Source of the DNA: Clostridiaceae bacterium AF10-41
GTDB lineage: Bacteria; Bacillota; Clostridia; Clostridiales; Clostridiaceae
Length of the DNA stretch: 63,820 nucleotides
Direction of reading: 5' to 3'
Assembly (NCBI GenBank): GCA_027686065.1
Contig: JAQCTH010000012.1
Span: 1-63,820, forward strand
The position numbers and the translations under genes were made by a program. Positions within the stretch are counted from its first letter, which is position 1, and every line of letters starts with the position of its first letter. The notes beneath the pieces are model-generated. The model saw only the letters and a list, made by a program, of their open reading frames with translations, had not been told where the DNA came from and did no database searches. This document shows positions 1 to 7,675 of the stretch, piece by piece.

Positions 1-105
1 ATTTTTAAATATATTGAAGGATGGTATAACAGAAAAAGGCTACATTCTTCTATTAATTACATGACTCCAGGTCGATGTGAATTATTAGCAAGAAGTGCAG
101 CATAA
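1..105 (+). CDS. IS3-family transposase (orfB), C-terminal fragment
   Basis: Frame 1 is open from the first base to a TAA at 103-105 and encodes the last 34 residues of an IS3/IS150-type DDE transposase. The visible block is YIEGWYNRKRLHSSINYMTP, the well-known C-terminal WYN..R.H..L.Y.TP signature of the rve domain. The DDE residues lie outside the window, so activity cannot be judged. The start of the gene is missing because the window begins inside it. Confidence 0.85.
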   Translation: MFKYIEGWYNRKRLHSSINYMTPGRCELLARSAA

Positions 106-139
106 AAAAGTTTGACTTTTTATGTCCAAAATATTGACA
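1..139 (+). mobile_element. IS3-family insertion sequence, right end only
   Basis: This is the last part of an IS3-type element entering from outside the window. It holds the transposase C-terminus (stop at 103-105) and then a terminal sequence TGTCCAAAATATTGACA at 123-139. Read inward, that starts TGTCAATATTTTGGACA, which fits the TG...CA ends of IS3 elements. Just beyond it an IS1182-type transposase fragment begins on the other strand, so the IS3 element appears to have inserted into that older element. The exact boundary is inferred from the TGT...ACA end. Confidence 0.65.
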
Positions 140-335
140 TAAGACCAGAAGAGTACGCCTTATACAGTTTGCTGTAATCTAATCCCTCCAATATGTGGCT
201 TAACAATCTAACTGAATCATCCTCTGGTATAAACATTTCGAAATTTAATGAAAAAACTAATTGATAGCTGTCATTAAATTTAGTATAATTTTTGTGATGT
301 TTTAGTTTGGTTTTCACAGATAAATTATAAAACAT
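120..335 (-). pseudogene. IS1182-family transposase, N-terminal fragment
   Basis: The reading frame starts at ATG 333-335 and gives about 65 residues with FIPEDDSVRLLSHILEGLDY followed by SKLYKAYSS. This is the conserved start of IS1182-type transposases (about 450-550 aa when whole). The match stops near base 140, where the IS3 right end begins, and the last few codons to the TAA at 120-122 are IS3 DNA read in reverse. The catalytic domain is gone. It is a dead remnant cut by a second insertion sequence. Confidence 0.75.
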
Positions 336-415
336 TAGCGAGTCTTTGACTCGCTTTTTTTCATTTTATGATAAAAAAATAAGCTGCCGCACAACTTTAG
401 TTGTGCAACAGCCCC
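140..415 (-). mobile_element. IS1182-like element remnant, transposase-proximal end
   Basis: This stretch holds the truncated transposase, its leader and a terminal hairpin. Read on the minus strand from 415, it begins GGGGCTGTTGCACAAC and folds back (GCACAAC/GTTGTGC). Such GGGGCTGTTGCA ends are typical of IS1182-type elements as I remember them, so the outer edge is placed at 415. The other end was lost on IS3 insertion or lies outside the window. Confidence 0.5.
338..362 (+). terminator. intrinsic terminator-like hairpin inside IS1182 leader
   Basis: GCGAGTC TTT GACTCGC is followed by a run of T. On the plus strand it would stop transcription leaving the insertion sequences. On the minus strand it lies in the transposase leader, where such hairpins often shield the element from outside transcription. 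Confidence 0.65.
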
Positions 416-489
416 TTTTATATTTACTTGAGATTTAGGTATAGTAATATATAATTAAAGTACAAAGATAATAAGGAAGTATGAAATTT

Positions 490-858
490 ATGAAGAAACG
501 TGAAATAAAATATCCAATAGAATTAGTAGTTTCATTATTGTGTGATAAATGGAAATTTATAATTTTATGTAAGTTAAGAAAAGGTACAAAGAGATTTGGC
601 GAGCTTCAAAATGAAATTGGAAATATAAGTGCAAAAGTTTTAACAGCACAATTAAAGGAATTAGAAAAGAATAGATTTATAAAAAGAGAAGTTTATTCAG
701 AAGAAGTACCAATAAAAGTAGAATATTCGTTAACAGAATTAGGTCAAAGTTTATATCCAATAATGGAATCTATGTTTGATTGGGGAATGAAGAATAAAGA
801 AAAATTTACAGAAGAATATAATATTATTATTGATGAAAACTTGAAGTTTTCAAAGTAA
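490..858 (+). CDS. HxlR-family transcriptional regulator
   Basis: A 122-residue winged-helix protein of the HxlR (MarR-like, DUF24) family. The N-terminal half carries the family pattern YPIELVVSLLCDKWKFIILCKL, with the FGEL and ISAKVLTAQLKELEKN recognition region and the wing VEYSLTELG. Family members usually act as homodimers, often sensing thiol or electrophile stress, and control neighbouring redox genes. I place the start at ATG 490 because AAGGAAG at 473-479 is well spaced from it; ATG 481 is only one base away from that site. It converges on an EFR1 gene across a shared terminator. The target is probably one of the nearby redox genes (inference). Confidence 0.85.
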   Translation: MKKREIKYPIELVVSLLCDKWKFIILCKLRKGTKRFGELQNEIGNISAKVLTAQLKELEKNRFIKREVYSEEVPIKVEYSLTELGQSLYPIMESMFDWGMKNKEKFTEEYNIIIDENLKFSK

Positions 859-864
859 TAAAAA

Positions 865-905
865 ATTAATCCGTATCATTAAACTTTGATACGGATTAAT
901 TTTTA
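865..905. terminator. bidirectional intrinsic terminator
   Basis: A perfect 14-bp inverted repeat ATTAATCCGTATCA / TGATACGGATTAAT (865-878, 887-900), flanked by A-rich sequence on the left and T-rich on the right. It serves both the HxlR gene and the converging EFR1 gene. Confidence 0.85.
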
Positions 906-1694
906 AGCTAAAAATATTTCAGGTTCTTTTTCATTATGTGCAAAATTAGTAATAAGCATATTTTGCATATTTTTATAAGGTTCTGAAGTCATTGCTTTAG
1001 CATTTAATAGACATCTCTTAACACAGCTATTACACTTTATACATTTAGAAACATTGATAGTTCTGCAGTCTGAAAAGTCTATAGCACTAGTAGGGCAATG
1101 CTTTGCACATATTCCACATGTAACACATTTTTCATTAGTTGTGGGAGCAAATGGCATAGGTGGAATATTCTTTTCTACATATGGAATTTTTCCAGGTAGT
1201 GTTAAAGAATTTAAATCTGATACTGAGTTAATTGTTTTTAATCTTTTTATAATTTCATATCCAAAATCAGAAGCAGTTTTTAAATCTTCAGTATGTGGTC
1301 TTCCTGTAGCTAATTTACTTGTTGATGAATGTTCTGTAATAAAGGTAGCTGCACCTAAGCCTAAAAATCCTTTTGCTGTAAAAATATCATATTGTTCTAA
1401 TAAGGCATCTTCATAATCTCTATTACCATAAGTAGTTATAAATACTCCTAGTGTATTGTTAGCAGTAATTTTATCTATATAACTATGTAGTAATCTTGGA
1501 AATCTTCCAGCATAAGTTGGCATACCTATTATAACTAAATCATCACTAGAAAAAGCTATGTTATTAGCTCTATTTTGTGGCAATGTTATATCAAATTCCT
1601 CATAATTTGAATCAATAGATTGAGCTATAGCTTTAACAATTTTTTTAGTTCCGCTAGTAGGACTAAAATATAATATTTTTAAATTTTTATTCAT
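903..1694 (-). CDS. EFR1-family flavodoxin-ferredoxin fusion protein
   Basis: 263 residues. Residues 1-150 form a flavodoxin-like FMN domain with the phosphate loop SPTSGTKK near residue 12. The C-terminal third has two [4Fe-4S] motifs, CVTCGICAKHCP and CIKCNSCVKRC, as in a bacterial 2[4Fe-4S] ferredoxin. EFR1 proteins are small cytoplasmic electron carriers common in clostridia; the physiological partner is generally unknown. A GGAATG-type ribosome site precedes the ATG at 1692-1694. It faces away from an inverted repeat at 1777-1790 and from a broken HxlR gene, so HxlR-type redox control is likely (inference). Confidence 0.9.
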   Translation of the reverse strand: MNKNLKILYFSPTSGTKKIVKAIAQSIDSNYEEFDITLPQNRANNIAFSSDDLVIIGMPTYAGRFPRLLHSYIDKITANNTLGVFITTYGNRDYEDALLEQYDIFTAKGFLGLGAATFITEHSSTSKLATGRPHTEDLKTASDFGYEIIKRLKTINSVSDLNSLTLPGKIPYVEKNIPPMPFAPTTNEKCVTCGICAKHCPTSAIDFSDCRTINVSKCIKCNSCVKRCLLNAKAMTSEPYKNMQNMLITNFAHNEKEPEIFLA

Positions 1695-1776
1695 CTAAAT
1701 CATTCCTTTCATTTTGATAAAATTACTATAGCAAACAGATGAAATGTTAACAATAATGCACTTTATAGTAATGTAG

Positions 1777-1790
1777 TTACCAAATGGTAA
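1777..1790. promoter_or_regulatory. inverted repeat TTACC-AAAT-GGTAA upstream of EFR1
   Basis: A perfect 5-bp inverted repeat with a 4-base centre, in the promoter region of the minus-strand EFR1 gene and just past the end of an HxlR gene. HxlR regulators bind short AT-rich dyads of this kind. Assigning it to either HxlR protein is inference. Confidence 0.45.
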
Positions 1791-1802
1791 GCAAGAGATT
1801 AG

Positions 1803-2140
1803 TTAGATTTTTTTCAATGTTTCTTCAGACCATTTATTAATAGGAACTAAAGCTTCAATTAATTTTAATCCGTTTTCTGTTAAAGAGTATTCTACTCTTG
1901 GTGGAATTTCATTATATTGAACTCTTTTAACAATATCAGCAGAAACTAATTCTTTTAAGCTTTTTGTAAGCATTAAATCAGTTATTCCATCAAGGTCTCT
2001 TTTAAGTGCATTAAATCTAACATAATCAGATTTAGATAAAATCCATAATATTCGTAACTTCCACTTTCCACCTATTACAAAAGAGGCATATTCAAGTGGA
2101 CAATCAGTTTTTATATAACTCCTTAAAATTTTTTATTCAT
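1803..2140 (-). pseudogene. second HxlR-family regulator, frameshifted at codon 5
   Basis: From ATG 2138-2140 the frame hits a stop after five codons, but one frame over it stays open to the TAA at 1803-1805. That frame gives a complete HxlR protein: TDCPLEYASFVIGGKWKLRI, then RFNALKRDLDGITDLMLTKS, then PPRVEYSLTENGLKLIEAL. Adding one base to the six-base A run (T run at 2129-2134) restores a single 112-codon frame starting MNKKILRSYIKTDCP. So the gene is either inactivated by a one-base homopolymer deletion, phase-variable at that tract, or carries a sequencing error. The family's N-terminal Cys (DCPLEYA) is present. Confidence 0.8.
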
Positions 2141-2166
2141 AATAACATAGATAAATTCACATTACT

Positions 2167-2826
2167 ATGCTTTTTAATAGTATATATGTTATTATTGCGT
2201 ACTTGTTAATAAAAATATATGTAAATATAATAAATTATGAGCAAAAGATAAAAGAAAGAAGAGAAAAAGATGTAGATGTTGAATGGGTACCTTATGAATT
2301 AAGACCTGAATCAGCAGAACAATTAGATCCTATTAATGATCCATCAAAATTAATACTATGGGAAAGATATATTTATCCTACTATAGAAAAGCTAAATATC
2401 AATATGAAATTACCAAATATATCGCCACATCCGTATACAGGATTGGCTTTTCAAGGATATCATTATGCTAAAGAAAATGGTAAAGATAAAGAATATAATG
2501 ATAGAGTATTTAAGGCTTTATTCCAAGAAGATAAGAATATTGGAGAAATACATATACTTAAGGAATTAGCAAAGGAAATAGGATTAAATGAGAATGATTT
2601 TGAAAAAACATTATTATCTGGGAAGTATAAAGAAGTTCAAAATAAGGCGTTAAATCATGCATATAATGAAGCACACATAAGTGCAGTACCAACATTTATA
2701 ATAGGTGATACAGTTATGAGTGGATTTAATAATAAGGAAGAGTTTGAAGCTGTAATTAAAGGTGAGGTTGAAAGCCAATATAACAATAGTAGCTTAACAT
2801 GCACTGTTGATGGAATATGTGAATAA
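2167..2826 (+). pseudogene. DsbA-family (FrnE-like) oxidoreductase with degenerate N-terminus
   Basis: From about residue 25 on this is a clear FrnE/DsbA-type thioredoxin-fold protein: VEWVPYELRPE, a helical insertion, and the cis-proline region ISAVPTFIIGDTVMSGF near the C-terminus. Normal members begin with a beta strand and a CPxC active site in the first 15 residues. Here that segment is a run of Ile, Tyr and Lys codons with no cysteine, and no ribosome binding site precedes ATG 2167. The start seems to have decayed by small deletions, so redox activity is unlikely. It lies between a frameshifted HxlR gene and a broken [2Fe-2S] gene. It could be a truncated but translated protein; I favour a pseudogene. 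Confidence 0.6.
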
Positions 2827-2854
2827 TAAATTGTGAATATGTTGTATTAAATTA

Positions 2855-2872
2855 GTGTACAAGTAAGTACAC
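2855..2872. promoter_or_regulatory. palindrome GTGTAC-N6-GTACAC
   Basis: A perfect 6-bp inverted repeat with six bases between, 26 bases before the BFD-like reading frame. TAC-containing dyads like this are known HxlR-type operators, and two HxlR genes are nearby. The link is inference. Confidence 0.4.
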
Positions 2873-2897
2873 GAGATATACAAAGGAGAAAATGAAA

Positions 2898-3079
2898 ATG
2901 AATTTTAAAAAAGAACAAGTAGTATTTGGATGTTTTAATGTTACAGTAGGAGATTTAAAGAAGTCTATAGAAAATGAGCAAAATCTTTTGTAGAGATTCA
3001 AGAGGACACTTCAGTATCAAAAGGCAGTAAGAGATGTACTGATTCAGTTAAAGAGTTAGTTGAAAATATGCTTAAGTAA
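2898..3079 (+). pseudogene. BFD-like [2Fe-2S] protein, frameshifted, cysteines lost
   Basis: ATG 2898 follows AGGAG at 2884-2888. The frame gives MNFKKEQVVFGCFNVTVGD and stops at 2993. One frame over it continues FVEIQEDTSVSKGSKRCTDS and then VKELVENMLK to a TAA at 3077-3079. Joined, this is the approximately 60-residue BFD-like domain found in clostridial (2Fe-2S)-binding proteins, which normally reads CGCFNVT...GKGCGKC. One frameshift and two lost cysteines (FGCF for CGCF; only one Cys in the second pair) mean it can no longer hold the cluster. Confidence 0.65.
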
Positions 3080-3384
3080 GTGTTGATATATACTAAAACA
3101 TATATTGAAATTATGATTTTAACTGAAAAGGAAAAAGTATTAGAGATAAAGAGTTTAAATAGAAATAAATATAGTGCATTTTTAAGTTGTGAGGGTGTAT
3201 TTTTTAGTAAATAATACTTTTCAGTTATTATTTGGAAGATAATAATAGATTGACAATTACAATTAAAAAGAATAAAATTTGATTGTGATAAATTTAATTT
3301 TACACAAGTAATTAAATTTAAAAATAACAAATTACAAAGTAAATTACACTATATAAAACAGTTAAAACTAGGAGGAGATTTATT
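3080..3384. other. intergenic stretch with no recognisable gene
   Basis: AT-rich DNA between the broken BFD-like gene and the nitroreductase. The only plus-strand frame of note is a 33-codon ORF starting near 3113 without a ribosome binding site; I recognise nothing in it. AGGAGGAG just before 3385 belongs to the nitroreductase. Confidence 0.6.
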
Positions 3385-4125
3385 ATGAATAATACAATAG
3401 ATACAATAAAAAATCATAGATCAATAAGACAATATCTAGATAAAGAGGTTCCAAATGAATTAATAGATGAAATTCTTAAGAGTGCTCAGGCTATGCCTAA
3501 CTCAATCAATGGACAACAAACATCTGTTATAGTTGTAAGGGATAAAGAGAAGAGAGAAAAATTAGCAGAACTTGTTGGTAATCAACCATATGTTGCAAAG
3601 GCTCCGGTATTTTTAGTATTTGTGATGGATTTTTATAGAACTCATCTTGCAGGTGAAAAAACTGGCATGAAGCAGGTAATTCATGAAGATGTAGAAGGTA
3701 TTCTTGCAGGATCTGTAGATGTTGGAATAGCTTTAGGAGCTTCTGTTGTTGCTGCCGAATCCCTTGGACTTGGCACAGTACCTATTGGTGGCATCAGAAA
3801 AAATCCAGAAGAAGTTATAGAAATATTAGGATTACCTAAATATACTTTTCCAATGGTAGGCTTAGTAGTTGGATATCCAGCTGATGAATCACATAAAAAA
3901 CCTAGAGTTCCTTTTGAAAGTTTTAAGCATAATGAAAGTTATGATATAAAAGCTGTTGAAGACTCAATTAATGTTTATGATGAACAGATGGATAAATATC
4001 TAAAGGAAATTGGAAGAGCTGAGCAAGAAACAAACTGGAGTACAGTAACTTCAAGAGTTTATCAATCAGTTTATTATCCTAAAGTTAAAGATGCTATTAA
4101 TAAGCAAGGATTAAAAACTAAATAA
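3385..4125 (+). CDS. nitroreductase family protein (NfsA/FRP-like)
   Basis: 246 residues, the usual length for the group of FMN-dependent NAD(P)H oxidoreductases that includes NfsA and Frp. The N-terminal HRSIRQYLDKEVP is the FMN-phosphate binding motif; AQAMPNSINGQQ and LGTVPIGGIRKNPE line the flavin site, and the C-terminal arm VTSRVYQSVYYPKV is typical of the NfsA branch. Such enzymes reduce nitroaromatics, quinones or flavins as cytoplasmic homodimers. AGGAGG lies just upstream of the ATG. It is the only intact gene of the redox cluster at 1.8-4.1 kb and ends in its own terminator. Confidence 0.9.
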   Translation: MNNTIDTIKNHRSIRQYLDKEVPNELIDEILKSAQAMPNSINGQQTSVIVVRDKEKREKLAELVGNQPYVAKAPVFLVFVMDFYRTHLAGEKTGMKQVIHEDVEGILAGSVDVGIALGASVVAAESLGLGTVPIGGIRKNPEEVIEILGLPKYTFPMVGLVVGYPADESHKKPRVPFESFKHNESYDIKAVEDSINVYDEQMDKYLKEIGRAEQETNWSTVTSRVYQSVYYPKVKDAINKQGLKTK

Positions 4126-4145
4126 TAAATCTTATTGTGAGTGAT

Positions 4146-4178
4146 ACCCTGGACTAATTTGTTTAGCCTAGGGTTTTT
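4146..4178 (+). terminator. intrinsic terminator after the nitroreductase gene
   Basis: ACCCTGGACTAA ... TTAGCCTAGGGT forms a slightly imperfect stem followed by TTTTT. Confidence 0.75.
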
Positions 4179-4360
4179 ATTTTCATAGATTTTAAATTGC
4201 TTAGTGGGAACTACAACATAAATAAGTGAGATTTTACTCTATAATTATTGGAAATAATTGGGTAAGGATGTTTTGTATGTGAAAATATTATATAATAAGA
4301 TTAGTATAAATTTTCAAAAAGATGTTATATTTGGCACGCTTATTATATGGAGGAGATAAA

Positions 4361-5104
4361 ATGATTACATATGAAATTCCTGAGATATTAAAAAAGTATG
4401 AAGACACAATAAGAAGCACTTACAGATATAGTAATGAAATAAGTTTTAAACGTGAAGAAACAAAACCCTGGGAGAGTAAGTTAGGTGGATGTCCATATTT
4501 GAAAGATATTGAAGAGTATCCATTAGATGAAGATGGAGATCCTATGTTGTTTTTAGCTCAGATAAATATATCAGATCTTGAGAAAATGGACGAGTTACCA
4601 GAAAAGGGATTATTGCAGTTTTTTGTTATGAATGATGATATGTTTGGTTTAGATAATCCTGTTGTTGTAAAATACATAGAAAACTATGAAGAGGATGAGG
4701 AGTTTTTAATAAAGGAAAATCCATATGAAAATAATAAAGAATATAAGTCAAATCTTCCTTTTTCACATAATGGAAAAATGTATTTTGAAACAAGGGAAAT
4801 GCCTATATCTTCTTCTATAGATTTATTTGAAGAACTTTTTAAGGATGAGCTTACAGAAGAAGAATATGAGAAGTTGAGTGATGATTGCTACAGTAGTGAT
4901 AGTAGAGTTGGGGGTTATCCATATTTTGTTCAGCATGATGATTTGGGTTTTGATGATGAGGATTTCCTTTTATTACAGCTAGATATAGATGATGAATGTG
5001 GCATTATGTTTGGAGATTCTGGAAACTGTATTTTCTCAATTCCTAAGAATGCTTTGAAGAATAGAGATTTTTCAAAAGTAGTATATGATTGGCAATGTTG
5101 TTAA
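4361..5104 (+). CDS. YwqG-like DUF1963 family protein
   Basis: 247 residues. The pattern LGGCPYLKDIEEYPLDEDGDPMLFLAQINISDL, in pieces, is the hallmark of the DUF1963/YwqG family, followed by LLQFFVMNDDMFG, VGGYPYFVQHDD and LLLQLDIDDECGIMFGDSG. The family is soluble and cytoplasmic and its biochemical role is not established. The protein is very acidic. I place the start at ATG 4361, preceded by GGAGGAGA, rather than at ATG 4322, which lacks a ribosome site. It is a single-gene unit with a strong terminator downstream. Confidence 0.85.
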   Translation: MITYEIPEILKKYEDTIRSTYRYSNEISFKREETKPWESKLGGCPYLKDIEEYPLDEDGDPMLFLAQINISDLEKMDELPEKGLLQFFVMNDDMFGLDNPVVVKYIENYEEDEEFLIKENPYENNKEYKSNLPFSHNGKMYFETREMPISSSIDLFEELFKDELTEEEYEKLSDDCYSSDSRVGGYPYFVQHDDLGFDDEDFLLLQLDIDDECGIMFGDSGNCIFSIPKNALKNRDFSKVVYDWQCC

Positions 5105-5212
5105 TGAGTAATACAAGTTATAAGACACTTTTGAAGAGTTAGGAAGATGGACTGTTTAAGCCCATCAAGTATCCCAGAGTACATACAAGGTTCATTAATA
5201 ACATGCAAAAAC

Positions 5213-5254
5213 AAAGCAAGTGATTGTATTTACATATATAGTCACTTGCTTTTA
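5213..5254 (+). terminator. intrinsic terminator
   Basis: AAAGCAAGTGA (5213-5223) pairs with TCACTTGCTTT (5242-5252), followed by T-rich DNA. It ends the YwqG transcript before the two-component operon. Confidence 0.85.
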
Positions 5255-5342
5255 TTATTGGTTAAACTAAAATATATGCCTAGTGCTAGAATTAAAATTG
5301 TGTGTTAACATATAACTACTAATAGGAAAGGGGAGTTAACTT

Positions 5343-6050
5343 TTGAGTTCAAGAATTTTAGTGGTAGATGATGAGAAAGAAATTGCTGATTTAATAGAAG
5401 TGTATTTAAAAAATGAAGGTCATAGTGTTTATAAATATTACAATGGCAAAGATGCACTTGAGTGCATTAATTCACAGTCATTGGATTTAGCTATTTTAGA
5501 TGTGATGCTTCCAGATATAGATGGTTTTACAATTTGTCAGAAGATTAGAGAAAAATATTTTTTCCCTGTTATTATGCTAACAGCTAAGAGCGAAGATATG
5601 GATAAAGTTATGGGGTTAACAATAGGTGCAGATGATTATATAACAAAGCCATTTAATCCAATAGAAGTATCAGCAAGAGTAAGAACACAGCTTAGAAGAT
5701 ATACAAATTATAATCAGGCTAAGGAAGTAAATATAGACTTAGATGAAAATTGTAATGAATATGATTTTGATGGATTAATTATTAACCAAGATACTCATAA
5801 ATGCAGCTTATATGGAAAGCAGTTATCATTAACACCAATAGAATTTTCTATTCTATGGTATTTATGTGAACATAAAGGTAAGGTGGTTTCTTCAGAAGAG
5901 CTGTTTGAGGCAGTATGGGGAGAAAAGTATTTTGATAATAATAACACAGTTATGGCTCATATTGGGAGATTGCGTGAAAAGATGAAGGAACCAGCTAGAA
6001 ATCCTAAATTTATAAAAACAGTGTGGGGAGTTGGTTATCAAATTGAATAA
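5343..6050 (+). CDS. VanR-like response regulator
   Basis: 235-residue OmpR/PhoB-type regulator. The receiver domain has the acidic pair DD near residue 10, phospho-acceptor Asp53 in LAILDVMLPD, and the conserved Lys in YITKPF. The C-terminal winged helix has LTPIEFSILWYL and VWGEKYF...VMAHIGRLREKM. Sequence style is that of the VanR group. The start is TTG 5343, with AAGGGGAG seven bases upstream. It overlaps or abuts the kinase gene and leads the Bce-like module. It probably binds the tandem 11-bp repeats at 7121-7142 and 7676-7697 (inference). Confidence 0.9.
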   Translation: MSSRILVVDDEKEIADLIEVYLKNEGHSVYKYYNGKDALECINSQSLDLAILDVMLPDIDGFTICQKIREKYFFPVIMLTAKSEDMDKVMGLTIGADDYITKPFNPIEVSARVRTQLRRYTNYNQAKEVNIDLDENCNEYDFDGLIINQDTHKCSLYGKQLSLTPIEFSILWYLCEHKGKVVSSEELFEAVWGEKYFDNNNTVMAHIGRLREKMKEPARNPKFIKTVWGVGYQIE

Positions 6051-6057
6051 GATTAAT

Positions 6058-7125
6058 ATGAAGGCTTTTGTAAGACGTATATTTTTTCATGTATTTAGTC
6101 GCTTTATTTTAGAAATCACAATTTTTTCTGCAGTTTTAATGACTATAGGTTATTTATTTTATGATCTTCTTAAGAGTCTTACACATTATGAATTTTTTAA
6201 ATTCATTGATTATAATAAGTCGATTTTATTTATGTTTATATGGTTTTTTGGCTGTATTGCTATTCTTGTGAGATATTGGATTAAGACAATTAAATATATT
6301 ACAACAGTAGCTGAGGCAAGTAATTCCCTTATTAATTCAAATGGAGAGATTATTCATTTTCCACCTATATTAAAAGATATGGAGAATCAGATGAATGATC
6401 TTAGAATGCATGTACTTAGAAATGAGCAAATTGCAAAAGAGGCAGAACAAAGAAAGAATGATTTAGTTATATATTTAGCTCATGATTTAAAAACACCTCT
6501 TACTTCTGTCATTGGATATTTGACATTACTAAGAGATGAGCAGCAGATTTCAGAGGAGTTAAGAGAACGATATCTATCTATTTCTTTAGAAAAAGCGGAA
6601 CGCTTAGAAGATTTAATTAATGAATTTTTTGAAATTACAAGATTTAGTTTATCAAATCTTACCTTAGAATTGAGCAAGGTAAATCTTACGAGAATGTTAG
6701 AGCAAATTACTTATGAATTTAGGCCAATGCTAACACCTAAAAATCTTAAATGTGAGTTAAGGTCTCCATCTGATGTAATGGTTAAGTGTGATGTGAAAAA
6801 AATTGAGAGGGTATTCGATAACCTAATTCGTAATGCGATTAATTACAGTTTTGAAGATAGTAGCATTACAATTACTATTTCTCAAGATGAGAGTGGTGTT
6901 AAGTTAAAGTTCAGTAATTATGGTAATGTTATTCCGGAAGAAAAATTGAATCGTATTTTTGAGCAGTTTTACCGTTTAGATACTGCAAGAACTTCTAAAA
7001 CTGGTGGAGCTGGTTTGGGTCTTGCAATTGCAAAGGAAATTGTTCAATTACATAAAGGAACTATTACGGCCTTTAGTGAAAATGATATAATTGAATTTGA
7101 AATTTTTATTCCTACACTTCCGTAG
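6058..7125 (+). CDS. VanS-like sensor histidine kinase
   Basis: About 355 residues. Two membrane segments near residues 15-40 and 65-85 flank a very short outside loop. The H-box LAHDLKTPLTSVIGYL has the phospho-acceptor His near residue 142; the ATPase domain shows N-box NLIRNAINYS, RIFEQFYRLDTART and GGAGLGLAIA. With almost no extracellular domain, it resembles kinases that sense through a partner transporter, as BceS does with BceAB. The start is uncertain: ATG 6058 just after the regulator's stop, or TTG 6043/6031 in frame; none has a clear ribosome site, so translational coupling is likely. Confidence 0.9.
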   Translation: MKAFVRRIFFHVFSRFILEITIFSAVLMTIGYLFYDLLKSLTHYEFFKFIDYNKSILFMFIWFFGCIAILVRYWIKTIKYITTVAEASNSLINSNGEIIHFPPILKDMENQMNDLRMHVLRNEQIAKEAEQRKNDLVIYLAHDLKTPLTSVIGYLTLLRDEQQISEELRERYLSISLEKAERLEDLINEFFEITRFSLSNLTLELSKVNLTRMLEQITYEFRPMLTPKNLKCELRSPSDVMVKCDVKKIERVFDNLIRNAINYSFEDSSITITISQDESGVKLKFSNYGNVIPEEKLNRIFEQFYRLDTARTSKTGGAGLGLAIAKEIVQLHKGTITAFSENDIIEFEIFIPTLP

Positions 7126-7142
7126 GAAAATCGTAAGAATTT
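7121..7142 (+). promoter_or_regulatory. tandem 11-bp repeat, VanR-type operator candidate
   Basis: CGTAGGAAAAT is followed directly by CGTAAGAATTT (one helical turn apart). It overlaps the stop codon of the sensor kinase. The second unit, TCGTAAGAATTT with its leading T, closely resembles the VanR recognition pattern TCGTANGAAANTT as I recall it. A similar pair lies upstream of the ABC genes. Confidence 0.5.
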
Positions 7143-7185
7143 CATTAAAGAAAAATAGGTTTTTCTTGTGGAAAAACGAAAATAG

Positions 7186-7238
7186 AAAGCTTCCTGCTTA
7201 GATATAATTAGATTATCAAAGCAGGAAGCTTTTTGTTT
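7186..7238 (+). terminator. intrinsic terminator after the sensor kinase
   Basis: AAAGCTTCCTGCTT (7186-7199) pairs with AAGCAGGAAGCTTT (7219-7232), followed by TTTTG. It separates the regulator-kinase unit from the YxeA and transporter genes. Confidence 0.85.
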
Positions 7239-7288
7239 TGAAGTATAACAAATAAAAAATTATTTAGTTAAAATATGGAGGTTTTATT

Positions 7289-7657
7289 ATGAAAAAAGTT
7301 ATTAGTCTATTTATAATTTTAGTAGTTGGTGCAGGAGTATTTTTGATTAGTGGCAGTATGACTGCTGATAGAATAAATCCATTTATTAGTACAGATGAGT
7401 ACTACACAGTTGTAAAAGAAGATGGTAAATATTTAGGTAAAGATAAAGTTCGTCCAGAGGATGATTGTTATGAATATAAATTTATAGGATATAACAATGA
7501 AGGTAAGGAACAAAAAATCATAATTAATGCACCAAAGAATTTACGTCATGATGCTTATTTATTAATATACGCTAAAGGAAAGAATGGGAAATACTACGAA
7601 GAAGTACAAAAAGACCAAATTCCTATGGCAGTAAAAGAAAAGTTAGAAATAAAATAG
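7289..7657 (+). CDS. YxeA-like family (DUF1093) exported protein
   Basis: 122 residues with an N-terminal signal or anchor helix (KKVISLFIILVVGAGVFLI), then a small beta-rich domain: YYTVVKEDGKYLG, YEYKFIGYNNEGKEQKI, LRHDAYLLIYAKGKNG. This is the YxeA family, often found beside BceAB-type transporters (yxeA and the yxd operon in Bacillus). Its role there is unknown, and it likely acts at the outer face of the membrane. ATG 7289 has GGAGG ten bases upstream. It sits between the kinase terminator and the transporter genes, with a separate operator before the latter. Confidence 0.8.
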   Translation: MKKVISLFIILVVGAGVFLISGSMTADRINPFISTDEYYTVVKEDGKYLGKDKVRPEDDCYEYKFIGYNNEGKEQKIIINAPKNLRHDAYLLIYAKGKNGKYYEEVQKDQIPMAVKEKLEIK

Positions 7658-7675
7658 AAAATTTAAATTTATTTT

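Noticed and set aside
1054..1416. A 120-codon plus-strand frame within the EFR1 gene
   Set aside because: It is the complement of a well-supported minus-strand gene with Fe-S motifs and has no ribosome binding site.
3113..3214. A 33-codon frame (MILTEKEKVLEIKSLNRNKY...)
   Set aside because: There is no ribosome site and no recognisable similarity; it lies in decayed DNA.
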